Shown here: piece by piece, positions 1 to 12,470 of the stretch
How positions within the stretch are numbered: the first letter of the stretch is position 1
Layout of the letters: every line of letters starts with the position of its first letter
Source of the DNA: Aquatica leii
Taxonomy: Eukaryota > Arthropoda > Insecta > Coleoptera > Lampyridae
Assembly: GCA_035610365.1 (NCBI GenBank)
Contig: CM069432.1
Location: 85,234,020 to 85,298,019, forward strand
Direction: 5' to 3'
Length of the DNA: 64,000 bases
The notes under the pieces: generated by a model
The model's database searches: none
What the model was told of the DNA's origin: nothing
The model's input: the letters and a program-made list of their open reading frames with translations, nothing else
Program-made: the position numbers and the translations under genes

Positions 1-1
1 A

Positions 2-50
2 ATCGTGCACTTTGGCGAAGGTACGTTTTACGTTCATCAAAGTGCACGAT
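2..50. repeat. short inverted repeat (hairpin)
   Basis: Two perfect 13-nt arms, ATCGTGCACTTTG at 2-14 and its reverse complement at 38-50, are separated by 23 nt. No coding or known terminator context is visible. It could be a palindromic relic of a repeat that continues upstream of the window. Confidence 0.6.
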
Positions 51-1720
51 ATGACGTTAAATTTTTCAGTTATCAATTAAATGTTTTATTGAACAATTAA
101 ATTTTTTTGACACATTGGGACGAGCCTGATAAAGTGTTAATTTAGAAGACAAAACGTCGCAATAAACTGAACTAGTTGCTTTTTTCTTTACCCGCTATAA
201 GAAGATATCATTAAATTGTTCATCACAAAAAATAAGTCATTACCAGGAAGCAAACCGTTGTATCCAATTGCATTTGTAGCTTTTGTCTATCGTTTACAAA
301 GATTTTATATACTTCACTTTTCATATAGCATCTGAAGAAATAGTAAAAGGGTTATAATATTTGAACTACCGTCTTGCCAGCGTTAGGGAACGTTTCCTCT
401 AATCCAAACAGGGCGACTTAAATGTAGGGTAACTATAAATACAAGTTCTGATAAAATAAACCGTCTAATTAGAGTATTTCTTAAAATAGTCACCTAAACA
501 TTAATTAAAAACCGCTACTGTCAGTTCATAAAGTCCTTTTAGTCCAAAATTCAGTACTTCATTTTATGTAAAATAACAATAATCTAAAAGTAGTACTTTG
601 ACAAGTTGAGGTCTAAAGTATTTGTTATTGCGACCACTCAAAATTTACGTCGCATTTCAAAATCAAAGTCGGTTAATTGTTGGACACTACACTAAAATAT
701 AGTTTATCAAAAGCTATTTAAGCGAATTAGTTAGCATTCACTGAAGAGATCGAGTCAGAAATAAAGCAGGTTGCCGAACTAAGTTCTAAGAAAACTTAAA
801 TTGGAATGTATACTTCGTACATTACAATTTTGTTTATTTAGCTGAAGTCTTGTTTTGGTTACAACCGCAGATAAACGTATTCGAGAACACAAAATACATT
901 TTGTTAAGATAGGACAGTGTCAACACAAACAAATAAAGATTGGTATCTGCTGTAATTATTTTATTAACGCTTTAGTTTGTAGAAATTAAAGATAATAATC
1001 ATCGCAATATATCAACACGTTTTAAAATACGGGTAGCATTTACTACATAGTTAAAATCAACAATCAATCTATATGTAAATAAGACCAGCCTGAAAACTTT
1101 ATTTGCAAATATCTCAAAAATGGGCCACAAACCTAAATCTTGAAAAAAAATTTTTTATTTAACGCCACAAAAAATTACTCTCAGAGATTGTAGTCGTATA
1201 TCAGAAAAAAGCTATATACAAAAAAATAATTGAAAAGAAAGTTTAAGTTAATAATAAGAAAATTTTAAACTTTTTAGAAAACTTTCGACTACCTGACTAA
1301 CAAAGCCGGAAATACCAACGATATATTTTAAAAATAATAATATTGCATAAACTCTAATTGAGTTTTATTTAACATCAGTTGGTAAATACCCAGCTAAATA
1401 ATTTTTAGTTGTGCAAAAATGTACCAAGAGATTTACATGTGCTGTTTTCAAGAGTTTATAACAAAACTTGTCTATGGTGTCTGATTCATCAAAAGCTAGT
1501 TTAAATAAATTTGATATTTTGACAATAACACAGTAGCAGAACCAAAGCTATACAGATTTTTTAAAGAAAAATAAATAACACTAGATAGTCCGGCTACTGA
1601 CGTACTAAAAAGAAATTATAATAAACAATTTATTAATGCTTTGTTACAGACCGTAAGTTTTTTAAAACATTTAACAAATAAATAAAAAAGTTTTAGTTAC
1701 GCAAGAACTTTATTTAACAA
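51..1720. other. AT-rich sequence, nothing recognised
   Basis: Both strands are dense in stops. I see no protein similarity, long inverted repeat or tandem array in this stretch. Confidence 0.5.
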
Positions 1721-1953
1721 ACAAGGTGAATAATTTAAACAAATTTAAAAATCTTAAAATTAGATGACTATGCACAGTAAAACAGGTGTGCTACCCCATC
1801 AACCAGTAGCAATTATACTAACATTGTTGTCACTATTTAAACATATATTATTAAGAAGTGCATTTACTGGATATTGCCTGACCTAATTTTGATACCATCC
1901 TAGTCAACATAAACCAAATTTGTTTTAAATTTTATTGGCAATTTTAAGGTAAC
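1721..1953 (+). repeat. left copy of ~235-bp direct repeat flanking LINE relic
   Basis: This stretch aligns by eye from CAAGGTGAA-TAATTTAAACA to TTTTAAGGTAA with 4323-4560. The shared blocks include ACTATTTAAACATATATTA and the segment around CATATTGCCTGAC. The copies differ by scattered substitutions and small gaps. The right copy starts just after the decayed LINE ends, so the repeat may be LINE 3' UTR sequence left by tandem insertions, or a duplicated host sequence around the LINE. Confidence 0.75.
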
Positions 1954-2054
1954 ATCGCTTTCTTTCCGCAATCCAAAACCATTAAAACAACAGTGAACTT
2001 GATACTAAAACTAATCAAGTTTGTTTCCGTTAAGTTTCAATGAAACTTTAGTAG

Positions 2055-4290
2055 GTCAAATCAGGGACTGTCCTTTAGTTGGAAGATCAACGCACAAGCC
2101 AGAACTAATGACGGACAGTATTGGTAACTCATTAAAATCCGCATTTAAATAAGCTGCTCAAAAACTGTCAAACGAACCCCCAACAAAATTACTTGGTGGA
2201 ACAGGAATCTTGATACAGCAAGGGCACGCTCAAGAAAGCTATTTAACACAGTCAAAAAAAACGGAAACTGAGATAAATAAAGAACCAGCTTTACAACAAA
2301 AAGTGGGACTCAGAGAGAACGTACTGTAGAGACGTAGAAAAGTTTTTGTCTTCAAAAACCAGCCAGCGCTGGTACTTTTGCATATACTAAACCACTGGCT
2401 GATTTTTAAGGTGGTACTATTACCAAAGCCAAGGAGCTCTACGTATGCCTAGAAAAAAATCTTACAAACCGATCAGTCGACAGTAGTCGACAGGTATATA
2501 TGGGACGGGGTACCAAAGAATTTGTCTTTGCACCGAAACCAGTATCCATACTAATCCGGAAAATCTTGCAAACTAACAATTTACCAACTAGTACACAGAT
2601 GCGAAAATGCAATCCAATTCAATTATATTGCATTAGGTGCTTTTCTAGATATTGAAGGAGCATTTGACAGTACTACCTTTACCTCAACTGCAAGGGCAAT
2701 GGAGAAAAAAAGCCATCACACCTCTAGTGCGAAACTGGGTCAACTCAATACTTAGGAATCGGCGGTACTTTGTACGATAGCACTGTAAGAGCTAAAGTGG
2801 CTGGCGGGTATCCACAAGGCGGGTCGCTGTCATGAACGGCTTAGTAGAAGACAGAGGTGTATTTGCCAACGAACCCATCAATATCACAAACGAGAAATTT
2901 GGGGCAACTGTATCAAACATAATGCAGACACAAAACACTGTCGAAAAATGGTGCAAAAAAAGAGACTATCAGTAAATCCAACTAAGACGGCAATTGTTCC
3001 GTTTACTAAACGACGGAAAACGGATGACATAAAACTACTTACGATGTACGGAGTTACGGTCTTGATGACAAAAAAAGATCTGTGACTAACTCGGTGATCC
3101 CAGACATACTTTCAACGCTCATCTAGAAAAGCTATAACAAAAGCCATCCAGGGTTCTTAATACAACAAAACGATGGTCGGGCACATATGGAGATTGAAAC
3201 CCACAATGACCAAATGGTTATATACTGTGATGATAAGACCTATTATCACAACCGGCGCGCTTGTATGGAGTGAAAGAATCAACGCGAAAAGCACAGTTTC
3301 CAAGCTAGGCAAAATACAGAGAATGGCATGTCTGCTGAGCAATGGAACCACGCTGACAGCAGTCATGGAGCAGTACATTCATTTCCATCACTACGCCGCA
3401 TTGTAATGATGGAAACAAGACAAGCAGCTTACAGGCTGCAGATTAATAAACACACGTCAATTACCGGAAAAAAACAAACCGGGCACATACCACGTGCTGC
3501 GTGAAGAAACATTCTTAACTTTAATAGCTTCTGACTTCACACAAGATCACCACATCTTAAAGAAATTTAAAATGTTAATACCCTCACGAGACGAGTGGAC
3601 AAAAGACATTCATCCGGGCGCGATTAAAAGAACTATCTGGTATACAGATGGGGCCAAAAATCGTAACGGTACCAGTGCAGAAAAACATGGAGGTAGGCAC
3701 CATGAGAAGCAATTTTTGCTGACCTGGGGCAAATATGCGTCCACTTTTTAAACTAAACTTGCTGCTATCGACTGCTGTGTAAGAAACATTATTGATTTAA
3801 AATCATACGCTAATGATCTGATATCAATCATATCTGACAGTCAAGTAGCACTACTGGCACTAATATCGCGAAACTGACTATGGCATGCATAAAAGACCAG
3901 AGTGTTAAGGGAAAACCTAATGACGGATGCCCTAGCTAAAAAGAGCACAACAGGAACATACATCAGCATACATTCGCAGCAAGCTAGCAGCAAAGCAGAA
4001 AAAAACTTCTTACGGAGTCACAATCAAAGTAACTATTTATACCGCGGATGCTAAGAAGACGACAAAAGTCCGCAACATCTGCTGTGTAAATGGAAAGCAT
4101 ATTAAAATGAACTCGCAAAGATTCTCGACGAACCAAAACTAACCGATGATGAGTTGAAAAAGCCCTTTAGAATAATAATAATCTTCTGGATTTCATTGAC
4201 GAAACGAAATGCTGAGGGAGTAATAAAACGGAGGTGCGCAAAAGGACTAAAGAGACCGCAGTGTAGGAAAGCTAGACGAACCACCTCTTG
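2055..4290 (+). pseudogene. decayed non-LTR retrotransposon (LINE), R1/LOA-like, RT plus RNase H
   Basis: Reading across many frameshifts gives, in order, pieces of a LINE ORF2. A linker segment around 2200-2280 reads W-N-R-N-L-D-T-A-R-A-R-S. The reverse transcriptase piece near 2640-2665 reads ALGAFLDIEGAFDST. A conserved YPQGGSLS motif lies near 2810. KRLSVNPTKTAIVPFTK lies near 2960-3010. A thumb region (3173-3406) contains YTVMIRPIITTGALVW and KLGKIQRMACL. An RNase H start (about 3630-3670) reads IWYTDGAKN, and 3800-3850 reads IISDSQVALLAL. A C-terminal segment follows with HLLCKWKAY and ELKKPFRIIIIF. The order RT, thumb, RNase H, zinc-knuckle-like tail fits insect LINEs of the R1/LOA/I group. 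The 5' part and the catalytic aspartate motif are too eroded to place. The copy is dead and old. The clade assignment is from memory of the motifs. Confidence 0.87.
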
Positions 4291-4322
4291 AATAAAATGA
4301 ACTATTTTATACGTAGTTAAAG

Positions 4323-4560
4323 AGCAAGGTGAATGATTTAAACAAATTTAAAAATTATGGAATTGCATGACTTTGAACAGTACAAAGGTGTGCTATCCCA
4401 TCAACAATATCAACCAGCAGCAATTACACTAACACTATTGTCACTATTTAAACATATATTATTTAAAAATGTGTTGTACTGCATATTGCCTGACATAATT
4501 TTGGTACCCACTCAGACAACACAAACCAAATTTGTTTGAAATTGACAATTTTAAGGTAAA
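4323..4560 (+). repeat. right copy of ~235-bp direct repeat flanking LINE relic
   Basis: This is the direct repeat partner of 1721-1953. It begins about 35 bp after the last recognisable LINE coding remnant. It has GCAAGGTGAATGATTTAAAC at its start and TTTTAAGGTAA at its end. A single open frame runs through part of it, but its partner does not keep that frame, so I do not call a gene. Confidence 0.75.
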
Positions 4561-5168
4561 ATCTGTGTGTTTCCTTAAGTCTATCATTGCACGTCATTAC
4601 CACTATCATTCTTTAATATAAAGCTATAAGGTTTGTTGATGTATATCTTACTGCTGATTGCCTCAAAAAGACGAAACGGTCGTCTAGTAGTCTATTTTGG
4701 TGACATTTGCACAATTGCATTTACATCGCTTAACCCCAAATGTCTTTTATGTTGCGGTTTTATCCCGCAGTTTTATTCAAAACTATTCTGAATTACGCGG
4801 GTGTAAAATCAACCTACAACGTTTTCCACCGTTATAGCTTTCAGTTGATCGTTTCTTAAGATTTATATGAATGTATAACAATGTATCAAAATTAGACAGG
4901 TAATAGCTTCTGTTACCAGTCTACTTTTGAATCATGAATTTAACGAATAATAATAATAATAATATATAATAATAATAAAAACAAAATAATATTATTTGGA
5001 GTTACTAAGTTGCTAAACGAACCTGACAAATAAAGTCCTTATTAACAATAATTGTGGTCTAAATCATCTGACGATTATAAACACGCAAATTATCAATTGG
5101 TTTTTTTCGATGCTTTTCAGTTGCTTTTGCCGAACATGCCTAATATCAAAGTTGTGACGTTTGTATGT
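4561..5168. other. AT-rich spacer with (AAT)n microsatellite
   Basis: An imperfect (AAT)n/(TAA)n run lies at about 4945-4980. The rest is unannotated sequence leading to the first (TA)n tract. Confidence 0.6.
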
Positions 5169-5192
5169 TATATATATATATATATATATATA
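5169..5192. repeat. (TA)12 tract, left boundary of block E
   Basis: Uninterrupted TA dinucleotides. The terminal sequence of block E begins immediately to the right, and the matching inverted terminus abuts the next (TA)n at 8263. Confidence 0.9.
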
Positions 5193-8100
5193 GACATATA
5201 AACCGGTTGCTGTTGAGCCCGTAGAATATATAAACGCTACGTTCTTTAGCCCGAAGAAACGCTATTAAGCCCGGTTTCGGGCTCATCTACGTATCCATGT
5301 GTATATAATCAAAATACGATTATATAAGCATCAAAACGTCTAAATCCAAAAATTTAGCCGGGCTTCATATTGTACCGTTTATATCTTCATTATATATAAA
5401 ATAGTTCAGAGTTAGTCGCTGCAGAGGTCGCTTTTATATACAAACTGTCTACAGACACGGACGGTACGTTGTGTAGCCCAACATGCGACAACGTTGGACG
5501 GGCTTAATAACAAGCAGTAAACGTATACTTTAAGTGTATTTTACTTTAGTATGAATTTTATGCACTTTTTGAGTATCATCACGTTTTAATAATTTTTTAC
5601 AATAAGAATACAAACGGTTTTAGTAAAAAATCGGAAGTTGGTTTTTAAAAACGTTTGCAGTTTCTACGTGATGCTTGTACGTACATATGTAGAATGTGGT
5701 ACTTTTATAACTATTAAATTAAATTAAAAAAAAGTATTGAAAAAATTATTTGAAAATCTCTAAAGAGATTTGGATCAAAAGTACAATATAGGTAGCTAAG
5801 AAACTTTAAAGCTATAAGAATGATTTGTTGGTTCATTCATGATGCGATACCTATAAAATAATTTGAAACATAAATACATACATTTAATAAAAACGTTATA
5901 ACGAAAAAGGTATGTCTTAGAATATGATATTAGCATTTCTCATATGATTTTTTTTCTTTTACTTAAAATCTTTAAATGAATGTAGGAATCTCGTTTTGTA
6001 GTGTAAAAATACTTAGAAGCATGGAAATTTTTTAGTAGTCTGAAAGAGTTTTGTAGAATCAATTGGAAAATATTACTTCTCGTAAAATAATTATGGAAAG
6101 TTATGATAATTTTGCAGATAACACTGTACAATTAAAAAAAATTAAATTTGGTTTTACCAACACAAAGCTTTTACAAACAAAATTGAAAAAAAAGAATTGT
6201 CCTAGCAGAAACAGAAACAAAACTTACAGTCGTAAATTTTAAAATCGACACAGAGTTTTTAAGTAATTATGATGACAATTTACTTAAAAGTTAGAAAAAT
6301 AATAATTAAGACAAACAGTTAATCCACTTCTTACAAGAAATAAGATATTTTTTTTTAAGTTTGAGTCATTTCATATGATATCGTCTAAAAGTAAAAGCTG
6401 ACTTATTTTAGAGTCCTAAAAAAGAAATCTACGCACATTTAGTTTTGATAAACGCCCGTTTTCACCTGACCGAATTGAAAAACATAATTTTTATGCTTTT
6501 TTTGAGTGCACAACGAAAATTTATTTAATAGCGATCAACAATGACGCGCTGCTAAAAATACGTTTTTTAACTTATTTTCAGTGATTTTTAACTGACTTTT
6601 TGTCTTGTCTTGGTCGTTTAATGTAAGCACCTAGTGTTATTTAAAAATGAAGTTTACATATCCTAAAAAGAATAAACCCAACAACTGATCAAAAAAACCC
6701 ACTTTTTGTACAAAAAAAATGCTTGAAATTTGATGAAATTGCGTTTTTCAGGCTACATTGGTCGTCTTGTTGTCACATTCTTAGTGCCTATACACTTGGT
6801 TTTTTAAAGCAAATATCTAAGTAATTTTATTAGGTTAAAAATATTATTTGCAATTGGTTACTTTTTTGTGTGAAAATTCATAAAACACTACATGTTTGTT
6901 TTCTATATATTTAGTGTAGTTTTGAAATAAAACATTATATTTTCTTAGAAGGCTTAGCTTATTGGCTTAACGATATTGACAGCATCACAATTATAGAAAA
7001 CTGAATACCTTTACGGTATTAACTAGCTGTGACCGTGAGAAACCTAAACTATATTAAATTATTGTACCTTTTTATGTTATTATCTTATTAATACATATGT
7101 TACAGAAGCTTGAACATTCACACTCGATGCAAAAAACTAATTTTTATGCCAAGAATTTCATTAGAGCAGAAATCGAACATTGTTTCTGGAGTTACTATAT
7201 GATGATCTGCAGTTCGTTCGAATATTTTGTGACGGTCCGATTAATGATAAATCTGTTACTTTAATCGGCATTTAACGTCCACATTAAGGAACAAATAAAT
7301 TGAGTGAAAATGTTTCAGACTACTTATTAGAATTCTTCAATTTCGTTATTTGAAACAGAGTATTCTATTTACTATCACATACATATTTTAATTTCAACTA
7401 AAATTTCATGATAATGTATGTATGCCCAGAACTGACCTTTCAATTTATTTCCGATTTATTAAAAAAACTTTGTGTGCGTAAATAAGAATATGTAGGTACA
7501 AACATGTAAACAGGTTGTTGTTGAGCCCGTAGAACATATAAACGCTACGTTCTCTAGCCCGAAGAACCGTTATATATACCAGTTTTAGGCGCATCTCTGT
7601 ATATATGCGTATGTCATCAAAATACGGTTGTAGAATCATTATTTTTTTTATTATGCGGTATATTGTAAGTTTGATTTAAAAATTAATTTGTGCTTGTCAC
7701 ATGGTGACAAATAACACACTCTACGTTAGTCGTTCAACTTGCGGCACCGGTTAAATTTAACATTTCTTTAAAAAAGTTGCCAAAAACAGAGTTACATGCG
7801 GAATTTTAAAAAAAATTATTTAATTTGCTGCCGTTTAGAGTATGTTTTTTTTTCAGATAAGAATTTGCTAATACACACAAGTTATAGCTTACAATTTTGA
7901 ATTATATTTACAAATAAAACAAACTTTGCATCAATCATAAAAAGAGTTTAATGCTTGAATACAGTTTTTATTTTAAATCTGCAGAAAGTTTATTTGTTAC
8001 GTCAATATTAATGAAGTTAAATTTAAAAAAAATTATTAGATCGGAAGATGTTTAAGAGAGTTATCTGCAAAGACTAATCGCAAATGTTAAAATTTCAAAT

Positions 8101-8262
8101 CATTGTCGAATTTCGCTTAATAACTACGTTTAGAGCGTGTATAATATTGGCAACGCAGTCGGGATTAACAGCGCGCTAATAACGTCGTGTAGAAAGGCGT
8201 TACCGCCCGGGCTCATCGGGCACCTGTTTACATATCGGGCTCAATTGCGTGCGGTTTATAAC
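5193..8262. mobile_element. block E: non-coding element with inverted TTGAGCCCG subterminal arrays
   Basis: The left end (5193-5530) has TTGAGCCCG, TTTAGCCCG, TTAAGCCCGG, CGGGCTC and AGCCGGGCTT spaced over about 300 bp. Read on the minus strand, the right end (8262 back to about 8150) has TTGAGCCCG and GAGCCCGGGC. The termini align: ATAAACCG followed by TTGAGCCCG in both, 10-20 nt from the TA tract. No coding capacity is seen inside. The interior (5540-7490) is AT-rich. A second left end in direct orientation starts near 7497, so the block may be two overlapping copies. Arrays of short subterminal motifs are typical of transposase-binding ends of DNA transposons. The superfamily is unknown to me. 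Confidence 0.6.
7497..7650 (+). repeat. second left end of block E family
   Basis: The sequence from TGTAAACAGG through TTGTTGAGCCCGTAGAA-CATATAAACGCTACGTTC to CATCAAAATACGGTTGTA repeats 5198-5340 in the same orientation. It supports a nested or partly duplicated E element with the shared right end at 8262. Confidence 0.75.
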
Positions 8263-8286
8263 TATATATATATATATATATATATA
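8263..8286. repeat. (TA)n tract between blocks E and X1
   Basis: TA dinucleotides lie directly between the E right terminus and the X left terminus. Confidence 0.9.
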
Positions 8287-8620
8287 CGTAAGTGTTGAAT
8301 TATGTGGCACCCACCATACCTATTGCATAAAAGACACCCGGGTGTATAAATTCTTTGATAATATATGTCATTGTGGCATATCGATGTGTATAATGCAAAT
8401 GGCACCTATTTGTATATAAATACATGTTTAAAATAGTAAATGACACCCAACATTGTTGTCATATAAATTAAATAGTAAAGGTGCCAGTTAGTAAATATTT
8501 CGTTTTTAATTAAACTGTATGTATATGATATTTTACTTCTATAATGCTGCTTATAGAGTAAGCTTTTGAAAAAAAAACATCCCTGCTTTAGGACACTTTT
8601 GGGACACAACTTTAAGTGTC

Positions 8621-9900
8621 AAACTTGACATTGACACATCAACCCTCTGAACCCAGCAACCCCTAACTTAAGAATTTAAATAAGGGAAGGGGGTTGATCG
8701 AACCTTCATTTAAAACCACCTGCAATTCTCTATGAGGACAGCATGGCAGAAAGTGGTTTTATTGAATTTTTTTGTGTTCCTATAAAAAACAACCCTCTCT
8801 AGATTAAGTAAAGTGGGGGAGACTAGTTTTTTAACAAACGCTTTGACAGGTCGATTGTTGATTTTTAGTAAATAACTTGAGATATTAAACTTGACATTGA
8901 CACATCAACCCAGTAGCTCCAACAACCGCTAACTCAAAAATTTAAATAAGGAAAGGAACTCGAATGACTCTTCATTTAAAGCGTCATTTAATTCTCTATG
9001 CGACAGCATGGCCAAAAATAGATTTATCCAATTCTTTTTCGTCTTCTTTAAAAACAACCCTTTAGATTAACTAAGGTGGGGAGACTAGGTTCTTAAAAAA
9101 ACGCTCGGGCAGATCGATTCTTGATTTTTAAAAGACAACTTTAAATTTCAAACTTGACATTGACACATCAACCCCCTAGCTCCAACCCTTAACTCAAGAA
9201 TTTGAATAGGGAAAGGAGGTCGAATGACCCCTCATTTAAAGCGTCTTTTAATTCTCTATGCAACAGCATAGCTGAAAATAGTTTTTTCCAATGTTTTTTC
9301 GTCTCTATTAAAAACAACCCTCTAGATTAACTAAGGTGGGGAGACTAAGTTATTAAAAAAACACTCAGACAGGTCGATTCTTGATTTTTAGGAGACAACT
9401 TTAAATAGCAAACTTGAAATTGACACACCATCCCTCTAGATCTAGCAACCCCTAATTCAAGAGAAGAGCGTCAAACGACCTGTCATTTAAAAAGTCTTTT
9501 AATTCTCTATACGACAGCAACGCCAAAAGTAGTTTTATTATTATTTTTTTGTCCCCATAAAAAACAACCCTCTAGATTACATAAGGTGGGGGTGTTGTTT
9601 AGAAAAAATCCTAAAACACGCCACTTTTGACTTTTTGAACGACACATTTTGGCGTCAAATTTTATTTTCTCAGGTCAACCTTCTAGCCCCAATAACCCCC
9701 AACAAAAACAAAAATTATAGTAAGGTGGTCGAGTAACCCTGATTTTAATGGTCTCTTGATTCTCTACGTGTGTGCATGATTGTTTTTAAGTTTATAAAAA
9801 TTTTAAAACTGTAGAAAAATTTAAAACATCAAAATTCAACGTCAGAAGAAATTTTTATTAGTTCAACAAATGCTCAAATTGTGCGCAACCAACTTCCATA
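8621..9900 (+). repeat. tandem array of five ~260-bp units in X1
   Basis: Units begin with AAACTTGACATTGACACATC or a variant at 8621, 8887, 9150 and 9410, and with a diverged start near 9656. Each holds a CAACCC-CTAGCTCCA block, an ATTTAAA block, ATTCTCTATG-GACAGCATGGC, AAAACAACCCTCTAGATTA and AAGGTGGGG-AGACTA in that order. Successive unit starts are 266, 263, 260 and about 246 bp apart. Confidence 0.85.
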
Positions 9901-10029
9901 CAATAATACAAATTCTGCTCTAAACGTTTCCTTACATTTTGGAAGATCTATGGCGTAATTTAGCGGCATTCTTCAATATTGCGTCGACGAAATTTTTTCA
10001 GAGACCCTGGTTCCGTTTCGTAAAATTTA

Positions 10030-10185
10030 GTTTCTTTTTACTGTCGCATAGAAACTTGAAAGACGCTTCAAATTCGGGGTGGCTCGGCCTATTTTCCATA
10101 TTTAAATTCTTGAGTTAGGGCACTAGTTTCTAAGTTAGGGTTTGTTGGAGCTAGGGGGTTTATCTGTTAATGTCAAGTTTAACGT
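10030..10185 (-). repeat. inverted single copy of the X tandem unit
   Basis: The minus strand reads AACTTGACATTAACAGAT, then CCCCCTAGCTCCAACAAACC, CTCAAGAATTTAAATATGG, GAAGCGTCTTTCAAGTTTC and TATGCGACAG. This is the same order of blocks as the direct units at 8621-9656, so a foldback structure is possible. Confidence 0.8.
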
Positions 10186-12150
10186 TAAATCTTAAAAAAA
10201 AATTAAAAATACAAAAGCATGAATATAATTAATTACAAAATTTAGTAGTAAAGTTTTTGATCTGTTAATAAATAATCCTGTGTTTTGAGTTTCTTAAAAG
10301 TGTAATTTTCGGTAAATACTTTTTAGAAGGGCAGATTATGGTGTACCTATTGAGTTTAATACTCATCAATGGGTATCTTGCTAAGTACTTTATTAAAATA
10401 ATTATAATTTTAAAATTGTAGGTTTAATATAAATGTTCATCAATTCTTTGTCACCTTAGATGTAGTGTTCGTTTTGTTTTCTAATGTTTTGTACGTACAA
10501 AATTACCAGAAAAGATGAAGGTAAACACTGAAAAAAAAACAACAAAAAAGATAAATCACAATCATGATAAAGCAAAGGAAAACCGTATAACAAAAACCAA
10601 ATAAGAAAATGGGTCAGAAATCAATACAGCTTATAGAACCTGGCATCTTTAATCAGATATCCATGCAACTAAAAAATAGAAAGTGAAACAATTAGCAAAC
10701 AAGAAACAAACAAGTGGATGTTTCAAGAAAGAACTGGAATTCTAAAACCTGGAAGTACTTAAGCTAGTGTCTAGTTCTAGGGACATTGTTATGAATTTGG
10801 CTAGCCACCTGTGTTTAAGATGAAAAGAACAGAGAAAAAAACTAAACAATTTCGACTATAAACTAAGTGAAAATTATTAAACCTCAAAATAAATTTAATG
10901 AGATGACACATTTCAAAATACAATTTTTTATAGTACTAAATATTACGATCTTTTATTTATTTTTTAATTTATTTAATCATACGCAACAGCACCACAGTTA
11001 CCGTAACAACAGTTTAAGTTATAGAAAGTAAGTAATAAACGACGCGCGTTTATGTATGCTGCAGAAACAGAAAAAAACTCAATTAGAATCAATCTTGCAG
11101 AAAATACAAATTAGAAGCAAAAAAAAACAGTTGTTTGAACGGATGAATCACAATTTAAAGTTTTTGAAAGCAAACGTCGTACATTTCAGTTTATCAACAA
11201 CTAATAAAAAATATTGAAAAAAATAATAAAAACTATAAAATATGGAAATGATAGTACTATGATTTAGGGTTGTTTTTAAGTGCAGTAAAAATTTCATAAA
11301 ATAGCTAACAAAATGACTAGTAAAACAATTATTTACTACTTTAAACTTACTTAAAAAATACTATTCTTAACGCTTTATAATACTTTAAGCAACAAAAAAT
11401 TGTTTATTTTTTGTTTAATAAGTTTTTGTTCTAATATATTTTATTTACGAAAATCAATTTTCAAATATAAGAAACTTAAAATAGAAAATAATATACAAGT
11501 TAAAGTTCCTATGCTAAAATAAGCATAAATTAATGCTTATGAAAAACTAATTAAAACAAATATTGAACATTTAATATTAATTAATCTTTGTAAAATTATA
11601 TTTTTTAAATTTAGAAATAATTTTGATACATACAGTATAAAAACTATCTAAAATATTTTAATTGAATATTTTGTTAATAAATATCAAATAGTATAGTGTT
11701 TTAAGTTAAATAATTAAACAAAAACATAACTGATATCAAAAAGCATTATCAAGTTTTTATTAAATCAAAATGAGTTACGCAAGTTATATTTTAGTACATT
11801 TATTTTGTTACGATATCGTACTGTTCAACAATGTTGCCGCTAAAAATGGTGCCACAATCTACAACAATTATCGGGGTGCCATATAGTCAATACGTCAAAA
11901 TTATATACACCTGTATATCGCACAACGCCCTCTGTCTTATTATGAATGAACCAAACTGTATAAATCTGACCACTAATTGACAAAATGGCTCCCAAGCAAT
12001 TTTTTGCGTACGAGCTTAAAAAGTGTTGATAAGCTCTAGAAAAATTTTTAATGTAAAAGTACTGTGGCTCCCAAACTTGGGTGCCTCTTTGTATTTTTGG
12101 GTGCCACAATAACAATGAATACCCAATTATGGTGCCACGATGACAATTTT

Positions 12151-12154
<4 letters not shown>

Positions 12155-12184
<30 letters not shown>
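12155..12184. repeat. (TA)15 tract between X1 and Y
   Basis: TA dinucleotides directly abut the right terminus of X1 and the left terminus of Y. Confidence 0.9.
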
Positions 12185-12187
<3 letters not shown>

Positions 12188-12470
12188 GTCTATCTAAATG
12201 GCGACAATACATAAAAAAGTTTTTTGGCGTCCACCGCTTCCCGTTGTGATAGAAACAATCTGATTCGTGTATATAAACTTTTTTTGTTATATTATGAATC
12301 AGTTAGTAATAAAAACTGTAAAAATGTAAATAATAAAAAAGTTTAAATACGTTGCAATTTGGCGACCTTTTATAAATGAATCAAATGGCGTCCAATATAC
12401 GATTATGAATATTTTACTACAAACTGGCGACCAATATACAGATCACTTTCATATATCCGTTAAATGACAT
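12185..12470 (+). repeat. Y left terminus with subterminal motif array
   Basis: Five TGGCGWC(C) motifs lie at irregular spacing within 250 bp of the (TA)n tract, all in one orientation. The outermost 8 bp (CGTCTATC) are shared with the right terminus in inverted orientation. Confidence 0.7.

Larger units (their letters stand above)
8287..12154 (+). mobile_element. block X1: 3.9-kb non-coding element, copy 1
   Basis: It matches 31718-36022 over nearly its full length, in the same orientation, with only scattered differences. Both copies are bounded by (TA)n. The left end carries GTGGCACCC, TTGTGGCAT and AATGGCACC (8303-8410). The right end carries many inverse motifs GGGTGCCA/GGTGCCAC (11850-12140), so the subterminal arrays are inverted relative to each other. 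Internally there are five ~260-bp tandem units (8621-9900), one inverted unit (10030-10185) and about 1.9 kb of AT-rich sequence. No open frame of note is conserved between the copies. It behaves like a repeat-targeted, non-autonomous DNA element or the shell of a decayed one. I cannot name a superfamily. Confidence 0.8.

Noticed and set aside
1721-4560. LTR element formed by the 235-bp direct repeats
   Set aside because: The interior codes LINE-type RT and RNase H in LINE order, with no protease or integrase.
12064-12249. Open frame crossing the (TA)n tract with a Tyr-Ile repeat
   Set aside because: It is created by the TA microsatellite and has no coding evidence.
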